Origin: CAZTVF01 sp964616985
Lineage (GTDB): Bacteria; Planctomycetota; Phycisphaerae; SM23-33
Assembly (NCBI GenBank): GCA_964616985.1
Contig: CAZTVF010000028.1
Span: 1-49,169 of the forward strand
Direction: 5' to 3'
Length of the DNA: 49,169 bases
The notes below the pieces were generated by a model. The model was not told the origin of the DNA. It saw only the letters and a list, made by a program, of their open reading frames with translations, and made no database searches. Below, piece after piece: positions 25,031 to 33,254 of the stretch. The position numbers and the translations under genes are program-made. Positions within the stretch are counted from its first letter, which is position 1; every line of letters starts with the position of its first letter.

Positions 25031-25109
25031 TTCAAGGGGTGGCGGCTTCCCAGTTCAAGGGGTAGCGGCTTCCCAGTTTGAGGGGTGGCGGCCTTCCAAG
25101 GCCGCCGCC
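25031..25109. repeat. Three tandem 23-base units ending in a palindrome
   Basis: TTCAAGGGGTGGCGGCTTCC plus CAG occurs at 25031-25053 and, with one change, at 25054-25076. A third, variant copy runs from 25077 and expands into the full palindrome GTGGCGGCCTTCCAAGGCCG with CCGCC to 25109. The 396-base gap between the divergent genes (24909-25304) holds this array, a dispersed repeat and two promoters, and no gene. Confidence 0.8.
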
Positions 25110-25126
25110 ACGGACGGGCGGGGCGG

Positions 25127-25216
25127 CCTGAGCAGGCGTGCCCTCTCGCTCGGCCGAGGCGTGCCGGCGCGTCGCACACAACGCGACGCCCGCCGCGGCG
25201 GGTAAACTTCGGCATG
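25127..25216. repeat. Dispersed repeat, copy 2 (with 1028-1121)
   Basis: The right end GGTAAACTTCGGCATG, the internal TGCCGGCGCG and the left CAGGCGTG match copy 1 in the same order and spacing. It also contains GTCGCACACAACGCGAC, an inverted pair absent from copy 1. Confidence 0.55.
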
Positions 25217-25260
25217 GCGCCCGCCGCATTACGAATCATCAGTTCACGATCCACATGTCT

Positions 25261-25289
25261 TTGTCCCGGATGGATCGTATTGTTACTAT
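25261..25289 (+). promoter_or_regulatory. Possible promoter for REC-GGDEF gene
   Basis: TTGTCC (25261-25266) and TACTAT (25284-25289) are 17 bases apart, each matching four of six consensus bases. The transcript would start just before GAGGTG, the ribosome site of the gene at 25305. Confidence 0.4.
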
Positions 25290-25304
25290 AGAGGTGTCGC
25301 AGGA

Positions 25305-26351
25305 ATGCGTCCCCTCTCGCGTGCCACTATGAGCAATCAAAACCTGAGTCATCCTCGAATCCTGGTGGTGGACCAGGACGCCACGCAGCGCGAACTCATC
25401 TGCCGCACCCTCGCGGCTCGCTATGGCGAGGAGGGGAAGGGCAATGTGGTCGGCGTGGGCACGGCCGCCGATTGTCTCGCCCAGGATCTCCAGCGGTTCG
25501 ACATCGTGCTGCAGGGCTATCACCTGCCGGACATGGACGGGCTCGAACTGCTGGAGCGGATCGTCCGCCGCTGCGACATCCCGGTGATGCTGGTGACGGG
25601 CGAGAACGTCTTCGCCACCGCTTCGGACGCCATCCGCCGCGACGCGCAGGACTACGTCGTCAAGAAGGGCGACTTCCTCTTTGCCTTGCCGATCCTGGTG
25701 GACAAGAACCTTCGCATCCACGAGGTGCAGCGCGAGAACCGCCGCCTCCACGGCGAGCTCGAGGCCATGCTCGACGAGCTTCGCGTCAAAAACCTCCAGC
25801 TCGAGGATTCGCTCGAGAGACTGCAGACGATGGCCACCACCGACCACCTCACGGGCCTGGCCAACCGCCGCCACTTCAGCGACGTGCTGCAGCGGCAGTA
25901 TGAGCAGGCCGTGCGATACCAGTTCGACCTTGCCTGCTGCATGTGCGACCTCGATTACTACAAGCGACTCAACGACACGCTGGGCCACCAGGTGGGCGAC
26001 GACCTGCTGGTGATGACGGCCGGGGTGATCCAATCCTCGCTTCGCCGCAGCGATCTCGCGGCCCGCTACGGCGGGGACGAGTTCGTCCTGCTGCTGCCGC
26101 ACACCTCCGTCGAGCGGGCCAGCGCCGTCGCCGACCGCATGCGGACCGAGCTGGCGGCTGTCTCGGGCAAGGACAACCGCCTGCACTCGCCGCTGACCAT
26201 GTCGGTCGGCATCGCCAGCCTTCACGCCGACCATCCCACCAGCGCCGACGCCTTGGTCGCCATGGCCGACCGCTCTCTGTACACCGCCAAGGCCCGCGGC
26301 CGCGACCGCATCGTCACCTTCGGCGAGTCCCAGGCCACCGTCACCCCGTGA
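25305..26351 (+). CDS. REC-GGDEF protein, predicted diguanylate cyclase with degenerate receiver
   Basis: A 348-residue cytoplasmic protein. Residues about 18-135 form a receiver-like domain, 135-175 a coiled-coil linker and 175-345 a GGDEF domain that should make c-di-GMP. The cyclase site is intact (RYGGDEFVLLLP; metal Asp in CDLDYYKRLND), and an RxxD inhibitory site (RRSD) lies five residues before GGDEF. In the receiver the expected phospho-acceptor Asp is replaced by Gly (IVLQGYHLPDMDG, G71), and the acidic pair reads D-Q-D (VVDQDA); the Lys in VVKKGD is kept. The first ATG has GAGGTG 8 bases upstream. It may regulate the polysaccharide locus through c-di-GMP, but no direct link is seen. 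Confidence 0.93.
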   Translation: MRPLSRATMSNQNLSHPRILVVDQDATQRELICRTLAARYGEEGKGNVVGVGTAADCLAQDLQRFDIVLQGYHLPDMDGLELLERIVRRCDIPVMLVTGENVFATASDAIRRDAQDYVVKKGDFLFALPILVDKNLRIHEVQRENRRLHGELEAMLDELRVKNLQLEDSLERLQTMATTDHLTGLANRRHFSDVLQRQYEQAVRYQFDLACCMCDLDYYKRLNDTLGHQVGDDLLVMTAGVIQSSLRRSDLAARYGGDEFVLLLPHTSVERASAVADRMRTELAAVSGKDNRLHSPLTMSVGIASLHADHPTSADALVAMADRSLYTAKARGRDRIVTFGESQATVTP

Positions 26352-26435
26352 TTGCGGTTTTCGCCTTGCATTTCTCCTCCGGGCGGGTGGATGATATGCG
26401 ATCAAGTCCAAATCAATCCCCAGGAGACACAGATC

Positions 26436-27881
26436 ATGCTGGCGAAGAAGGTCAAGATCGGGTTCATTCCGGCGAATCGCGGTTTCTTTTCGGACAAGCT
26501 CGCGGCGGAGATGCGCAGCAAGACCATCGGCGTCTTGAAGGAAGCGGGCGTCGGCGTCGTCGTGCCCTCCAGCAAGGATACCAAGGTCGGCTGCGTCGAG
26601 TCGCTCGAGGAGGCGCTGAAGGTGGGGCGGCTGTTCCGCGACGAGAAGGTCGACGGCATCCTCGTCTCGGCCGTCAACTTCGGCGACGAGCAGGGCGTGG
26701 CCCTGGCGATCAAGGAATCCGGCCTGCACGTGCCGGTGCTGATCGTCGGCTGCCAGGAAGAGGAAGTCCTCAAGCCCACCACCAGCCGTCGCGACAGCTT
26801 CTGCGGCCTGCTGAGCATCGGCGATGCGCTGAGGCAGATCGGCGTGGCGTATTCGGTGCCCGAGGTGCCCATCTGCTATCCCGACGATGAAAGCTTCCGC
26901 GGCACGATCGCACGGTTCGCGGCCGTCTGCCGCGTGGTCGGCGGCATCCGCAACGCCCGCTACGGCCAGGTCGGCGCCCGGCCGGACGGTTTCTGGACCT
27001 GCCGCTACAGCGAGCGGGCCATGCAGCAACTGGGCGTGACCATCGTGTCGCTCGACCTTTCGGAGGCCTTCGGCGCCGTCAACGCCATGAAGACCGATGC
27101 GGCCGTGCGGCGCGTGGTGGCCGACATGAAGAAGGGCATCGATTGCTCCGCCGTGGCCGAGCCGATCCTGGAGAAGATCGCGAAGTTCGAGCTGTTCCTC
27201 AAGAAGTTCATCGCCGACAAGCAGCTCGACGCCCTGGGCATCCAGTGCTGGACGAGCATGCAGGCGAACCTGGGCATCTGCTCGTGCACGACGATGAGCC
27301 GCTTCGACGACCGCGGCATCCCGTGCGCGTGCGAGTCGGACATGATGGGAACGCTGTCGATGCACGCGCTGCAGTTGGCCAGCGGGGCGCCCAGTGCCCT
27401 GGCCGACTGGAACAACCTGCACAACAACGACCCCGAGTTGGTGAACTGCTGGCACTGCGGCGTGTTCCCGACCTCCTGGGCCAAGACGCCGCCGAAGATG
27501 GGCTGCCAGGAGATCATCGCCGGCACGACCGGGCGCGACAACGCCATGGGCGTCGTCGAATTCGTCATGCAGGACGGGCCCGTCACGCTCTGCCGCGCCA
27601 CGCAGGACAATGCGGGCACGCCCAAGGTCATGCTGGCCCAGGGTGCGGTCGAACCGACTGACGCCCAGACCTTCGGCGGTTACGGCTGGGTGAGGATCCC
27701 CGGCATCCAGTCGCTGTACAAGAACGTCCTGCTGAGGCATTTCCCGCATCACGTGGCCATGAACCGCAGCCGCGTGGGCAACGTTCTGTGGGAGGCCTTC
27801 GGCAACTACCTCGGCTTCCAGGTCTACACCGCCCAGAACGCCACCGGCGTCTGGACCCCCGAGATGCCGTTCGGGGAGTGA
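26436..27881 (+). CDS. L-fucose/L-arabinose isomerase-like protein
   Basis: A 481-residue cytoplasmic protein of the fucose/arabinose isomerase superfamily. Family-like features are the N-terminal segment KIGFIPANRGFFSDKLA, VDGILVSAVNFGDEQG, and QCWTSMQANLGICSCTTMSR, followed by ACESDMMGTLSMHAL, in which a Glu and an Asp are available as metal ligands. The C-terminal half contains NCWHCGVFP and GYGWVRIPG. The start is well supported (AGGAGA 9 bases upstream). Because members differ in substrate and several are not true isomerases, I do not assign a sugar. It follows the GGDEF gene after 84 bases with no clear terminator. Confidence 0.85.
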   Translation: MLAKKVKIGFIPANRGFFSDKLAAEMRSKTIGVLKEAGVGVVVPSSKDTKVGCVESLEEALKVGRLFRDEKVDGILVSAVNFGDEQGVALAIKESGLHVPVLIVGCQEEEVLKPTTSRRDSFCGLLSIGDALRQIGVAYSVPEVPICYPDDESFRGTIARFAAVCRVVGGIRNARYGQVGARPDGFWTCRYSERAMQQLGVTIVSLDLSEAFGAVNAMKTDAAVRRVVADMKKGIDCSAVAEPILEKIAKFELFLKKFIADKQLDALGIQCWTSMQANLGICSCTTMSRFDDRGIPCACESDMMGTLSMHALQLASGAPSALADWNNLHNNDPELVNCWHCGVFPTSWAKTPPKMGCQEIIAGTTGRDNAMGVVEFVMQDGPVTLCRATQDNAGTPKVMLAQGAVEPTDAQTFGGYGWVRIPGIQSLYKNVLLRHFPHHVAMNRSRVGNVLWEAFGNYLGFQVYTAQNATGVWTPEMPFGE

Positions 27882-27889
27882 ACGGATTC

Positions 27890-28167
27890 CACCACAAAGG
27901 GCACAAAGAACACAAAGAAATGGTAATTGCGGCAGCACTGATTGCGTGCCTGGCTGTCGGCTACTTCGCCGGCGTTTGGCGCGAGCGGCACATCACCGAG
28001 CATTCGTCTGCGCTGCAGACTTGAACGTTTCATGACGCCGACCAGGTTGGGGCTGCCGACGATCCGCGAGTGAAGGCCTGGCAATAAGAACTGGCCAAGG
28101 ACGCTTCGCAGCCGAGCGAATAGTTCTCATCCGTGCGTTCTTCGTGTTCTTTGTGTCCTTTGTGGTG
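27890..28167. repeat. Inverted pair of CACAAAG repeats enclosing a short segment
   Basis: A 30-base repeat at 27890-27919, built of CACAAAG units, occurs in inverted orientation at 28138-28167 with 28 of 30 bases matching. The 218 bases between contain a 34-codon open frame (27920-28024) that could encode one membrane helix (IACLAVGYFAGVW) followed by charged residues, without a ribosome site. CACAAAG-type repeats are known from many bacterial genomes. The pair could form a long cruciform or flank a small non-autonomous element. No other gene is seen in 27882-28228. Confidence 0.75.
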
Positions 28168-28208
28168 AAAGAAAAGCCGCCCGGCCTTTGATTCACACAG
28201 ACCGTGGC

Positions 28209-28214
28209 TAGAAT
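28209..28214 (+). promoter_or_regulatory. TAGAAT -10-like box before PHP gene
   Basis: TAGAAT ends 14 bases before the ATG at 28229, with no good -35 box and no ribosome site. The same hexamer precedes the genes at 29267 (29215-29220) and 45064 (45041-45046). Confidence 0.35.
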
Positions 28215-28228
28215 GCATCGTGATTGAC

Positions 28229-29035
28229 ATGGCAAAACTTCAGGACTACCACGTACACACGCGCTGGTGCGGGCATGCGACGGGGGAAATACGCGATTAC
28301 ATCGAGCGGGCCATCGAGATCGGCCTGGGCGAGATCGGTTTCTCCGAACACCTGCCCGTGCCGATCCCCATTGATGAGAAGATCAATCTGACTGAAAAAG
28401 AGCTCGAGCTGTTCTCTCGCGAGTTGATGTCGCTGCGCGACGAGTACCGCTCGCAGATCGCCGTGAAGTTTGGCGGCGAGTGCGACTACATCCCCGGCCA
28501 GGAGGACCTGATCCGCCGCATGCTGGGGAACTATCCGTTCGACTACGTCATCGGGTCGGTGCACTTCCTGAAGGAATGGGCGTTCGATCACCCCAAGTTC
28601 ACCGAGCCTTACCACCGCGTGGACCTGCTGGAGATTTACACCTGGTATTTCCGCACCGCCTGCGACGCCGCCAAGACGGGCTTTTTCGACATCATCGGGC
28701 ACTGCGACGTGATCAAGAAGTTCGGCTTCCGTCCCAGCCAGGCCTTCGATCACCTGCACGCCGAGTTCGCCGACACGATGGTGAAAGCGGATATCTGCTT
28801 CGAGGTCAACACGGCCGGGCTGGACAAGCCGGTCAAGGAGATGTACCCCTCGCCCTCGCTGCTGGCGGAGCTTTCGCGCCGCAACGTGCCCGTCACGCTG
28901 GGCAGCGACGCACACGCGCCGTCGGAGCTTGGCCGCTATTTCGACCAGGCCGTGCCGCTGCTGCTGGCCAACGGCTTCTCGCAACTCGCCCACTTCACCG
29001 GCCGCAAGCGCACCCTCACCGCCTTGCCCTCCTGA
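28229..29035 (+). CDS. PHP-family histidinol-phosphatase-like phosphoesterase
   Basis: A 268-residue PHP-domain metal hydrolase. Metal-binding motifs are DYHVHTRWCGHA (first motif), FSEHLP, KFGGECDYI, FDYVIGSVHFL, DIIGHCDVIKKF and the late TLGSDAHAPSELG. Order and spacing match HisJ/HisK-type histidinol-phosphate phosphatases, which make L-histidinol. Other PHP enzymes with the same motifs exist, and no other his gene is in the window, so the substrate is likely but not proven. An in-frame GTG at 28220 could start the protein three residues earlier. It is followed by a 112-base block of palindromes. Confidence 0.87.
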   Translation: MAKLQDYHVHTRWCGHATGEIRDYIERAIEIGLGEIGFSEHLPVPIPIDEKINLTEKELELFSRELMSLRDEYRSQIAVKFGGECDYIPGQEDLIRRMLGNYPFDYVIGSVHFLKEWAFDHPKFTEPYHRVDLLEIYTWYFRTACDAAKTGFFDIIGHCDVIKKFGFRPSQAFDHLHAEFADTMVKADICFEVNTAGLDKPVKEMYPSPSLLAELSRRNVPVTLGSDAHAPSELGRYFDQAVPLLLANGFSQLAHFTGRKRTLTALPS

Positions 29036-29045
29036 GGCCGCCGAG

Positions 29046-29157
29046 GTGGCGCGGGCATCTTGCCCGCGAGTGCCGCGGCCGTCCCGGCCGCGGAAGAATG
29101 AACCCTTCGAGGGCGGGACGCCCTCGGAACTCGCGGGCGGGACGCCCGCGCCACTGG
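29046..29157. repeat. Block of four different GC palindromes
   Basis: Four adjacent inverted repeats with different arms fill the gap after the PHP gene. They are GCGGGCATCTTGCCCGC, CCGCGGCCGTCCCGGCCGCGG cut to its 20-base core CGCGGCCGTCCCGGCCGCGG, GAGGGCGGGACGCCCTC, and GCGGGCGGGACGCCCGC. The last two share a GGGAC centre but have different outer bases. Each can form its own hairpin. Confidence 0.8.
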
Positions 29158-29266
29158 ACATGCGATTGCCCGGGCTGTTCGATCATCGCTGTGGTCTGTC
29201 GGCGCCCGACGCGGTAGAATTCCCCGTCGCGGCCTGTTCCGTTGGGCCCGCATGGAGACAACAGAG

Positions 29267-30040
29267 ATGTCAGAACCGACCGTCCGCAAGTTCAGGTTCA
29301 TCGGCTGCGAGATCATCTACCGCGAAGCGTGCTTCCTGGCGGCCACCGGGGCCAACCGTGTGGACGTGGAGTTCCTGCTCAAGGGCCTGCACGACCTGCC
29401 GCGGGCCGACATGCAGGCGAAGGTGCAGTCGGTGATCGACGCCGTCGACCCCTCGGCCGGCTACGAGGCGATCCTGTTGGGATACGCCCGCTGCAACGAC
29501 GGCCTTGCGGGGATCACGGCGCGGGACATCCCGCTGGTGATTCCCCGGGCGCACGACTGCATCACGTTCTTCTTCGGCTCGCGCGCGAGCTACAGCAAAT
29601 ACTTCGACAGCCACCCCGGCACGTACTTCCTCACCACCGGCTGGAACGAGCGGAACAAGTTCGGCGAGAGCGGCTATTCGACGCCCGCCTACGGCCGCCA
29701 GGGGGTGATGGCGGCCCTGGGCCTGACCGAGCCCTACGAGGACATGGTGGCCAAGTACGGCAAGGAGAACGCGGACTTCATCATCGAGAGCCTGGGCGGC
29801 TGGCAGAAGAACTATTCGCGGTCGCTGTACCTGACGATGGGCGTGTGCGACGAGACCGCCTACATCGAGCGGGGCCGCCAGGAGGCGCAGGAGCGCAACT
29901 GGCAGTACGAGGTCCGCCCGGGCGACTGGTCCATCCTCAAGAAGCTCTTCACCGGCGCCTGGGACGACGACTTCGTGATCGTCCCGCCCGGCCAGCACCT
30001 CGTCGCCCGAAACGACGAGCGGATCCTGTCGGCGGAGTGA
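29267..30040 (+). CDS. DUF1638 domain protein
   Basis: A 257-residue cytoplasmic protein matching DUF1638. Visible are FIGCEIIYREACFLA, LLKGLHDLPRADMQAKVQ, ILLGYARCNDGLAGI, LVIPRAHDCITFFFGS, and TYFLTTGWNERN. The conserved Cys and His residues (GCEI, GYARC, RAHDC) suggest a metal or cofactor site. Some DUF1638 members occur beside corrinoid methyltransferase genes, but none is here. The ATG at 29267 is preferred because GGAGA lies 9 bases upstream; an ATG at 29252 has no ribosome site. The gene is convergent with ppk1, with only 5 bases between the stops. Function unknown. Confidence 0.86.
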   Translation: MSEPTVRKFRFIGCEIIYREACFLAATGANRVDVEFLLKGLHDLPRADMQAKVQSVIDAVDPSAGYEAILLGYARCNDGLAGITARDIPLVIPRAHDCITFFFGSRASYSKYFDSHPGTYFLTTGWNERNKFGESGYSTPAYGRQGVMAALGLTEPYEDMVAKYGKENADFIIESLGGWQKNYSRSLYLTMGVCDETAYIERGRQEAQERNWQYEVRPGDWSILKKLFTGAWDDDFVIVPPGQHLVARNDERILSAE

Positions 30041-30045
30041 CGCTC

Positions 30046-32247
30046 TCACCCCTCCGCGCGGCTGCGTTTGCGGGCGGCGTCGATGAGGGCGGCGTGCGTG
30101 CCCATGGCCGTGGGGCCGCTGGCGCCGGCGACGGGGCGGCGCTGGATGTAGCGGCCATCCGCCTGCAGGTCCCACGCCTGGAGCGAATCGGTCAGCAGCA
30201 CCTGCAGGATCTCCCACAGCCGCTCGCGAAGCGTGCGGCCTTCGATGGGCGTGATCACCTCCACGCGGGCCAGCAGGTTGCGGTACATCCAATCGGCGGA
30301 ACCGATGTAGTACTGCCCCTCCAGCGGGTCGGCCTGGCCGTTGCGGAAGTAGAAGATTCGCGAATGCTCCAGGAACCGCCCGATCGTCGAGATCACGCGG
30401 ATGTTCTCACTCAGCCCCGGCACTCCCGGCCGCAGGCAGCAGAAGCCGCGGACCAGCAGATCCACCGGCACGCCGGCGGCCGACGCGCGGTAGAGGGCCT
30501 CGCAGATGTCCCCCTCCTCCAGGGCGTTCATCTTGGCGATGATGCCCGCGGGTCGCCCGGCCTGCTTGTGGTCGATCTCGCCCTGGATCATCGCCAGGAA
30601 GCGGTCCTTCATGTTGACGGGCGCCACCAGCAGCTTGCGGTACTGCCGCTGCAGCGAGCGGCCGGTGAGGTAGTGGAACAACTCCACCAGGTCGTCGGTG
30701 AGGTCGGTGCGGCAGGTCAGGAGGCCCAGGTCGTCGTACAGCCGCGCCGTCTGCACGTTGTAGTTGCCCGTGCCGATGTGCGCGTAGCACCGCAGGCCGT
30801 CGGCCTCCTGGCGGACGACCAGTGCGACCTTCGTGTGCGTCTTGAGCCCCACGATGCCGTACACCACGTGCACGCCGGCCTTTTCCAGGGCCTGCGCCCA
30901 CTGGATGTTCTGCTGCTCGTCGAAGCGGGCCTTGAGCTCCACCAGGCAGACGACCTGTTTGCCCGCCTCGGCCGCCCGGATGAGCGTGGAGATGAATGGG
31001 CTGTCGCCGCTGGTGCGGTAGACGGTCATCTTGATGGCGAGCACCTTGGGGTCGGCCGCGGCAGAGCGCACGAATCGCTCGACGCTGGCGGTGAAGCTGT
31101 CGTAGGGGTGGTGCACCAGCAGGTCGCCCGCGCGGATGACGCTGAAGATGTCGGCCCCTTCGTCGGCCAGGTGGGGCGGCACCTGGGGCGTGAACGGCTC
31201 CCACTTCATCCGCGGCACGTCCAGGTTGGCGATCATGCCCAAGTCGGTGAAGTCGATGTCGACCGGCATTTCGTACACGTCGTCGGCCGTCATCTGCAGT
31301 TCCTGCATGAGGAACTGCAGCATCCACGGGTCGCCGCCGCGGCTGTATTCGAGGCGCACGGCCCGCTGGAAACGCCGCTGGCGGACCTCTTCCTCGATCA
31401 TCTCCAGGAGGTCGTCGGCGTCCTCTTCGTCGCGCTCGACGTCGGCGTTGCGGGTGATGCGGAAGGTCATCACGCTCAGTTCCACCATGTCCGGGAACAG
31501 GCCTCCGAGGTTGTGGCGGATGAGGTCGAGCAGGCTCACGAAGCGGAAGACGCCCTTGCTGTCGCTGCCCAGGCGCACCCAGGCGGGCAGCACCTCGGGA
31601 ACCTTGATGCGGGCGAAGAGCTTCTCGTCGCGGTCGGGGTGGCGCAGGGCCACGCCCAGTGACGTCGAGAGGTTCGAGATGAACGGGAACGGGTGGCCCG
31701 GGTCCACCGCCAGCGGCGTGAGCACAGGGAAGACGTTCGTCCGGAAATACTCCCGCGCCTCCGCCTTGTCGGCCTCCGTCAGGTCGTCCCAGTTCAGCAG
31801 GAAGATGCCGCTGGCGGCCAGCTGCGGACGGATCACCTTGACGTAACAGTCCGCCTGCAAGCTGGCCATCTCCAGGATGCGGCCGCGAATGGCGATGAGC
31901 TGCTGCTGCACGGTCATGCCGTCGATGGTGCGAGAGGTGATGCCCGCGGCGAGCTGCCGCTTGAGCCCGCCGACGCGCTTCATGAAGAATTCGTCGAGGT
32001 TGGACGAGAAGATGGCCAGGAACCTCGCCCGCTCCAGCAGGGGGGTCCGGTCGTCCATCGCCTGCGCCAGCACGCGCGCGTTGAACTCCAGCCAGGACAA
32101 CTCGCGGTTGAAGAAGCGGCTGGACTGACGGGTCCCCGCCGCTGGCACGGCGGCAGGCGAGGCGGCAGGCGCCGTCGCGGCGGGCGCGGCGTGGCTGACG
32201 GCTTTGTGCCGTCGCGGCTTCTGGGTCGGGTTCACGTTCTCTTCCAT
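30046..32247 (-). CDS. ppk1: Polyphosphate kinase 1
   Basis: Makes inorganic polyphosphate from ATP, reversibly. The 733-residue protein has the standard order: N-terminal domain (FFNRELSWLEFNARVLAQA, SNLDEFFMKRVGGLKRQ), head domain (GHPFPFISNLSTSLGVAL), and two catalytic phospholipase-D-like domains. The two active-site His regions are intact (VGLKTHTKVALVVRQ and CYAHIGTGNYNVQTARLYDD). The C-terminal part has SIGRFLEHSRI-like sequence (STIGRFLEHSRIFYF) and YIGSADWMYRNL. The first 40 residues are Ala/Pro-rich. It belongs to a minus-strand polyphosphate group with the metallophosphoesterase and CHAD genes upstream, separated by a 206-base gap with a palindrome. Confidence 0.97.
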   Translation of the reverse strand: MEENVNPTQKPRRHKAVSHAAPAATAPAASPAAVPAAGTRQSSRFFNRELSWLEFNARVLAQAMDDRTPLLERARFLAIFSSNLDEFFMKRVGGLKRQLAAGITSRTIDGMTVQQQLIAIRGRILEMASLQADCYVKVIRPQLAASGIFLLNWDDLTEADKAEAREYFRTNVFPVLTPLAVDPGHPFPFISNLSTSLGVALRHPDRDEKLFARIKVPEVLPAWVRLGSDSKGVFRFVSLLDLIRHNLGGLFPDMVELSVMTFRITRNADVERDEEDADDLLEMIEEEVRQRRFQRAVRLEYSRGGDPWMLQFLMQELQMTADDVYEMPVDIDFTDLGMIANLDVPRMKWEPFTPQVPPHLADEGADIFSVIRAGDLLVHHPYDSFTASVERFVRSAAADPKVLAIKMTVYRTSGDSPFISTLIRAAEAGKQVVCLVELKARFDEQQNIQWAQALEKAGVHVVYGIVGLKTHTKVALVVRQEADGLRCYAHIGTGNYNVQTARLYDDLGLLTCRTDLTDDLVELFHYLTGRSLQRQYRKLLVAPVNMKDRFLAMIQGEIDHKQAGRPAGIIAKMNALEEGDICEALYRASAAGVPVDLLVRGFCCLRPGVPGLSENIRVISTIGRFLEHSRIFYFRNGQADPLEGQYYIGSADWMYRNLLARVEVITPIEGRTLRERLWEILQVLLTDSLQAWDLQADGRYIQRRPVAGASGPTAMGTHAALIDAARKRSRAEG

Positions 32248-32383
32248 GTCGGGCTCTTTCAGTTCTCAGAAGGGTCCAGCCGGCGTGCTTCCATCATCGC
32301 CCGGCTCAAATGTTATGTAACCTCGCGAGGCCAAAACCGACAGCGTGAGGCACGGGTGGCCTGTCGTAATGGTCGCGGCGGAT

Positions 32384-32433
32384 GGTGGGCAAGCTCGCCA
32401 CGGCGAGTCTCGCCTGTGGCGGACCTGCCCACC
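32384..32433. repeat. GGTGGGCA...TGCCCACC inverted repeat
   Basis: Outer arms GGTGGGCA (32384-32391) and TGCCCACC (32426-32433) enclose an inner hairpin CTCGCCACGGCGAG. It lies between the metallophosphoesterase stop and ppk1. A similar CGCCACGGCGAGT string occurs near 1009. Confidence 0.65.
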
Positions 32434-32453
32434 CTACGGGTCGCGTTCTCAAC

Positions 32454-33254
32454 TCACGGCTGCTTCTTTACGTCGTCGAGCGACCGGCCCGTGAGGATCA
32501 TCTGGGCGAACTCCTCAGGCAGCCCATCGCGGCAGATCGCATCAACGGCGGCGTCGATGTCGTACTCCAAACGGTAATGCTTCACGCGGACGAATCGCGG
32601 GCTGACGTTCAGCACCGCGTAGCAGGCCTTGGGGTTGCCGTCGTCGCTGCGTCCGACGCTGCCGGTGTTGATGAACCACACGCCGCCGACCTTGCGAGCG
32701 AAGGGCTCGTGCGAGTGCCCGCAGACCACGATGTCGGCGCGGGCGATCTTCGCCAGTTCGCCCAGGCGGCGGCTCGGCGTGTCGGGCGTGAGATGCTCCT
32801 CGTTCGACTCGGGGCTGCCATGCGTGAGCAGGACGCGGCGGCCTTCGATATTCATGCGGATTTCCAGCGGCAGGCCGGCCAGGTACTCGCGGCTTTGCTC
32901 CGAAAGGTGGTCGTGCGCCCAGCGGAACGCCAGCAGCTTCTGCGGGTCCTTCCTGGCCGCCCACTCTTCCATCTTGCGCGGCACCTTGAGCACCTTCAGG
33001 TCGTAGTTGCCGACGATGCTGACGGCCCCCTCGCGCCTCAGCGTCTGCACGACCTCTTCGGGAAATGCGCCGTAGCCGACGAAGTCGCCGATGTTCCAGA
33101 TCGCCGTCACGTCCCGCTGTTTCGCGTCGGCCAGCACCGCCTGCAGGGCCGGCAGGTTGGCGTGAACGTCACCGACCAGCGCGACCTTGGTGCTGGGCTG
33201 AACGGGGGCGGCCGTTCCCTGTCTGCGGCCGGGCTTGTTGGTTCTTCGGATCAT
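32454..33254 (-). CDS. Metallophosphoesterase (YfcE/MJ0936-like)
   Basis: A 266-residue calcineurin-like phosphoesterase. Metal motifs are in the expected order: VGDVHANLPAL (D-x-H), NIGDFVGYG, IVGNYDLKV (GNYD in place of the more usual GNHD), THGSP and CGHSHEPF, then FINTGSVGRSDDG. No signal peptide is visible, so it acts in the cytoplasm. Its start overlaps the CHAD gene by four bases (ATGA, 33251-33254), showing translational coupling. In this setting between CHAD and ppk1 it may act on polyphosphate or a related phosphate compound; the family is otherwise broad (phosphodiesters, nucleotides). Confidence 0.9.
   Translation of the reverse strand: MIRRTNKPGRRQGTAAPVQPSTKVALVGDVHANLPALQAVLADAKQRDVTAIWNIGDFVGYGAFPEEVVQTLRREGAVSIVGNYDLKVLKVPRKMEEWAARKDPQKLLAFRWAHDHLSEQSREYLAGLPLEIRMNIEGRRVLLTHGSPESNEEHLTPDTPSRRLGELAKIARADIVVCGHSHEPFARKVGGVWFINTGSVGRSDDGNPKACYAVLNVSPRFVRVKHYRLEYDIDAAVDAICRDGLPEEFAQMILTGRSLDDVKKQP

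Noticed and set aside
25239..27938. 899-codon open frame on the minus strand
   Set aside because: It lies opposite the GGDEF and isomerase genes and has the His/Arg/Gly-rich composition of a frame shadow in high-GC DNA.
27920..28024. 34-codon membrane micro-ORF as a gene
   Set aside because: Plausible helix but no ribosome site or homologue known to me; described only within the repeat.
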